From an uncultured Clostridia bacterium (GTDB lineage Bacteria; Bacillota; Clostridia; TANB77; CAG-508): a stretch of DNA of 6,244 nt. The notes below the pieces were generated by a model, which saw only the letters and a list, made by a program, of their open reading frames with translations, was not told the DNA's origin and ran no database searches. Numbering within the stretch: position 1 is the first letter of the stretch; each line of letters begins with the position of its first letter. The position numbers and the translations under genes were made by a program. This document shows positions 5,254 through 6,244 of the stretch, piece after piece. The DNA lies in assembly GCA_944390615.1 (NCBI GenBank), contig CALXRJ010000065.1, positions 1-6,244 of the forward strand, given 5' to 3'.

Positions 5254-5276
5254 AAAAATTCAAATGATTTCCATTT
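5254..5276 (-). terminator. Weak possible terminator after rluB
   Basis: Just after the rluB stop on the minus strand, AAATG (5272-5276) can pair with CATTT (5262-5266) around GAAAT, followed by GAATTTTT. The five-pair AT-rich stem is marginal; it is listed because of its position and T run. Confidence 0.25.
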
Positions 5277-5277
5277 T

Positions 5278-6000
5278 TTAACTTTCTAGTAATGATTTTA
5301 TTTCTTTCTCTGTTAAATATCTCCATTCTCCTAATTTTAAATCTTTTACATCAATATTTCCTATTTTACATCTATGAAGAGCTAATACTTTTTTGTGAAT
5401 TGCTTGACACATCTTTCTTACTTGCCTATTTTTTCCTTCATGTATGGTTATTTGAATTCTCGATTGATTTTTTTGTTCTTCTATTTTTAAAATTTTTACT
5501 TTGGCAGGTCTAGTTTTATAGTTATTATCTATAACTACTCCTTGCTCCAATTTTTCTACTTCTTCTTTGGTTATTCTTCCAGAGATTGTAACATTGTAGG
5601 TTTTGTCGATTTCATGTTTAGGATGTGTCAATCGATTAACAAAATCACCATCATTGGTAAGGATTAAAGCCCCTGATGTATACATATCCAGTCTTCCAAC
5701 CGGAACAATTCTTTTTTCTACTTTGACTAAGTCTAAAACTTTATTTCTTCCAAATTGTTCTTTTGCCGTTGTTACATAGCCAATTGGTTTATTGAGTAAT
5801 AGATATATTTTTTCTTCTTCTGGTTTTACGATTTTTCCATTATATTTTACCTCATCTGTTTTAGGATTTATTTTTGCTCCTAATGCTTGAACCACTTTTC
5901 CATTGACTTCGACTTTTCCTTCTAAAATCAATTGTTCACATTTTCTTCTTGAGGCTATCCCACTTGCTGCTAAATATTTTTGTAATCTCATTTCTTCCAT
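5278..6000 (-). CDS. rluB: RluB/RsuA-family rRNA pseudouridine synthase
   Basis: Isomerises a specific uridine in ribosomal RNA to pseudouridine during ribosome assembly; RluB proteins act on 23S rRNA. It is 240 residues, the usual length in Firmicutes. An S4 RNA-binding domain occupies about 4-60 (MRLQKYLAASGIASRRKCEQ, then VEVNGKVV). The catalytic domain follows with the RsuA/RluB motif GRLDMYTSGALILTNDGDF (102-120), in which Asp105 is the predicted nucleophile, and the conserved EGKNRQVRKM at 188-197. The first ATG (5998-6000) is chosen because GAGG lies 8 nt before it, inside the end of the upstream gene. The second Met (residue 4) has no comparable site. The ATG directly abuts the TAA of the upstream RluA-family gene, so the two were an operon with coupled translation. 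Whether the target is 23S (RluB) or 16S (RsuA) is inferred from length and lineage. Confidence 0.92.
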   Translation of the reverse strand: MEEMRLQKYLAASGIASRRKCEQLILEGKVEVNGKVVQALGAKINPKTDEVKYNGKIVKPEEEKIYLLLNKPIGYVTTAKEQFGRNKVLDLVKVEKRIVPVGRLDMYTSGALILTNDGDFVNRLTHPKHEIDKTYNVTISGRITKEEVEKLEQGVVIDNNYKTRPAKVKILKIEEQKNQSRIQITIHEGKNRQVRKMCQAIHKKVLALHRCKIGNIDVKDLKLGEWRYLTEKEIKSLLES

Positions 6001-6244
6001 TTAATTTTCCTCTTTTAATTGGTTTATCATTTCTTGAAAATAAGTTGGAATTTTAGCTTCCAATTTCATTGGTTCCTTGGTAATAGGATGTTTGAATTCA
6101 ATTTTCCAAGCATGCAGACATTGTCCTTTTATTCTCCACTCATTTTTTCTTTTGTATTAAACTTCATCTCCCACAATGGGAAATCCAATATGAGATAGAT
6201 GAACTCTTATTTGATGGGTTCTTCCTGTTTCAATGCGAATTTCT
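6001..6244 (-). pseudogene. RluA/RluD-family pseudouridine synthase, 3' part, with in-frame stop
   Basis: The minus strand encodes the C-terminal part of an RluA/RluD-type pseudouridine synthase; the gene continues past the right edge. It reads EIRIETGRTHQIRVHLSHIG then FPIVGDEV, the family's conserved TGRTHQIRVH..GHPxxGD segment. It then hits TAA (6157-6159). The same frame resumes as YKRKNEWRIKGQCLHAWKIE and FKHPITKEP, the expected strand (GQxLHAxxIxFxHP) and C-terminus, running 51 more codons to TAA at 6001-6003. Because family sequence continues in the same frame, a single base substitution explains the stop, with no frameshift. TAA is used as the normal stop by rluB next door, so recoding is not indicated. 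Termination here would remove about 50 residues of the core fold and probably inactivate the enzyme. A sequencing error or recent inactivation are the alternatives. No start codon can be assigned within the window. Confidence 0.85.

Noticed and set aside
5037..5255. Plus-strand open frame of 72 codons
   Set aside because: It runs antisense to the start of the replication-relaxation-like gene and its promoter region, has no ribosome binding site and a Phe/Leu/Val-rich product typical of an AT-rich shadow frame.
5292..5513. Plus-strand open frame of 73 codons, apparently hydrophobic
   Set aside because: It is antisense to the rluB coding region. The Leu/Phe-rich 'membrane' character is what the complement of Lys/Glu-rich codons gives. 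No ribosome binding site.
6157..6159. TAA read as a sense codon (recoding or alternative genetic code)
   Set aside because: rluB on the same strand ends in TAA, as do the 56-codon gene and the Crp-like gene, while TGA ends nrdD, nrdG and the winged-helix gene. Standard stops are in use, so a nonsense mutation or error is simpler.

Overview
This is a low-GC, AT-rich bacterial window that looks like an anaerobic member of the Firmicutes (Clostridia-like). The main reasons are strong AGGAGG ribosome binding sites, a class III (strictly anaerobic) ribonucleotide reductase and AT-rich codon use. TGA ends three genes and TGG encodes Trp, so the standard bacterial code applies, not the Mycoplasma code. 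I cannot name the species.

Left accessory segment (1-650). The window opens inside a type III toxin-antitoxin locus. It contains one recognisable ToxI-type antitoxin RNA repeat (about 3-39, with the start of a further copy at 40-49), a hairpin that fits the ToxI/ToxN intergenic terminator (47-76), and a 60-codon toxN gene. That gene joins the N-terminus of a ToxN/AbiQ-family toxin to its C-terminus and lacks the middle, so it is an internally deleted toxin relic. Next comes a small unrecognised gene (415-585, 56 codons). It has its own promoter, an ideal ribosome binding site and two consecutive hairpins after it, and its base composition is richer in G+C than its surroundings.

Central anaerobic nucleotide module (670-4142). 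A Crp/Fnr-family regulator without cysteines (minus strand) is divergent from nrdD-nrdG (plus strand). NrdD is the class III ribonucleoside-triphosphate reductase and NrdG its radical-SAM activase; they overlap by 4 nt. The shared 120-nt intergenic region holds a near-perfect dyad, GTTGC-N4-GCGAC, which covers candidate -35 boxes of both divergent promoters. It is the obvious candidate operator for the regulator.

Right segment (4140-6244). nrdG converges with a minus-strand gene, and the gap is filled by a 105-bp near-perfect palindrome that includes both stop codons. The minus-strand gene encodes a winged-helix protein resembling replication-relaxation proteins of plasmids and integrative elements, and has its own promoter. 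Upstream of it on the minus strand are rluB (rRNA pseudouridine synthase) and the 3' end of an RluA/RluD-family pseudouridine synthase gene. That gene carries an in-frame TAA, so it appears broken. It abuts rluB with no gap.

The strongest candidates for a second look are the decayed type III toxin-antitoxin locus with a preserved RNA pseudoknot, the symmetric operator shared by the Crp-like gene and nrdDG, the stop-to-stop palindrome, and the interrupted RluA-family gene. I see no CRISPR array, tRNA, rRNA or insertion sequence.
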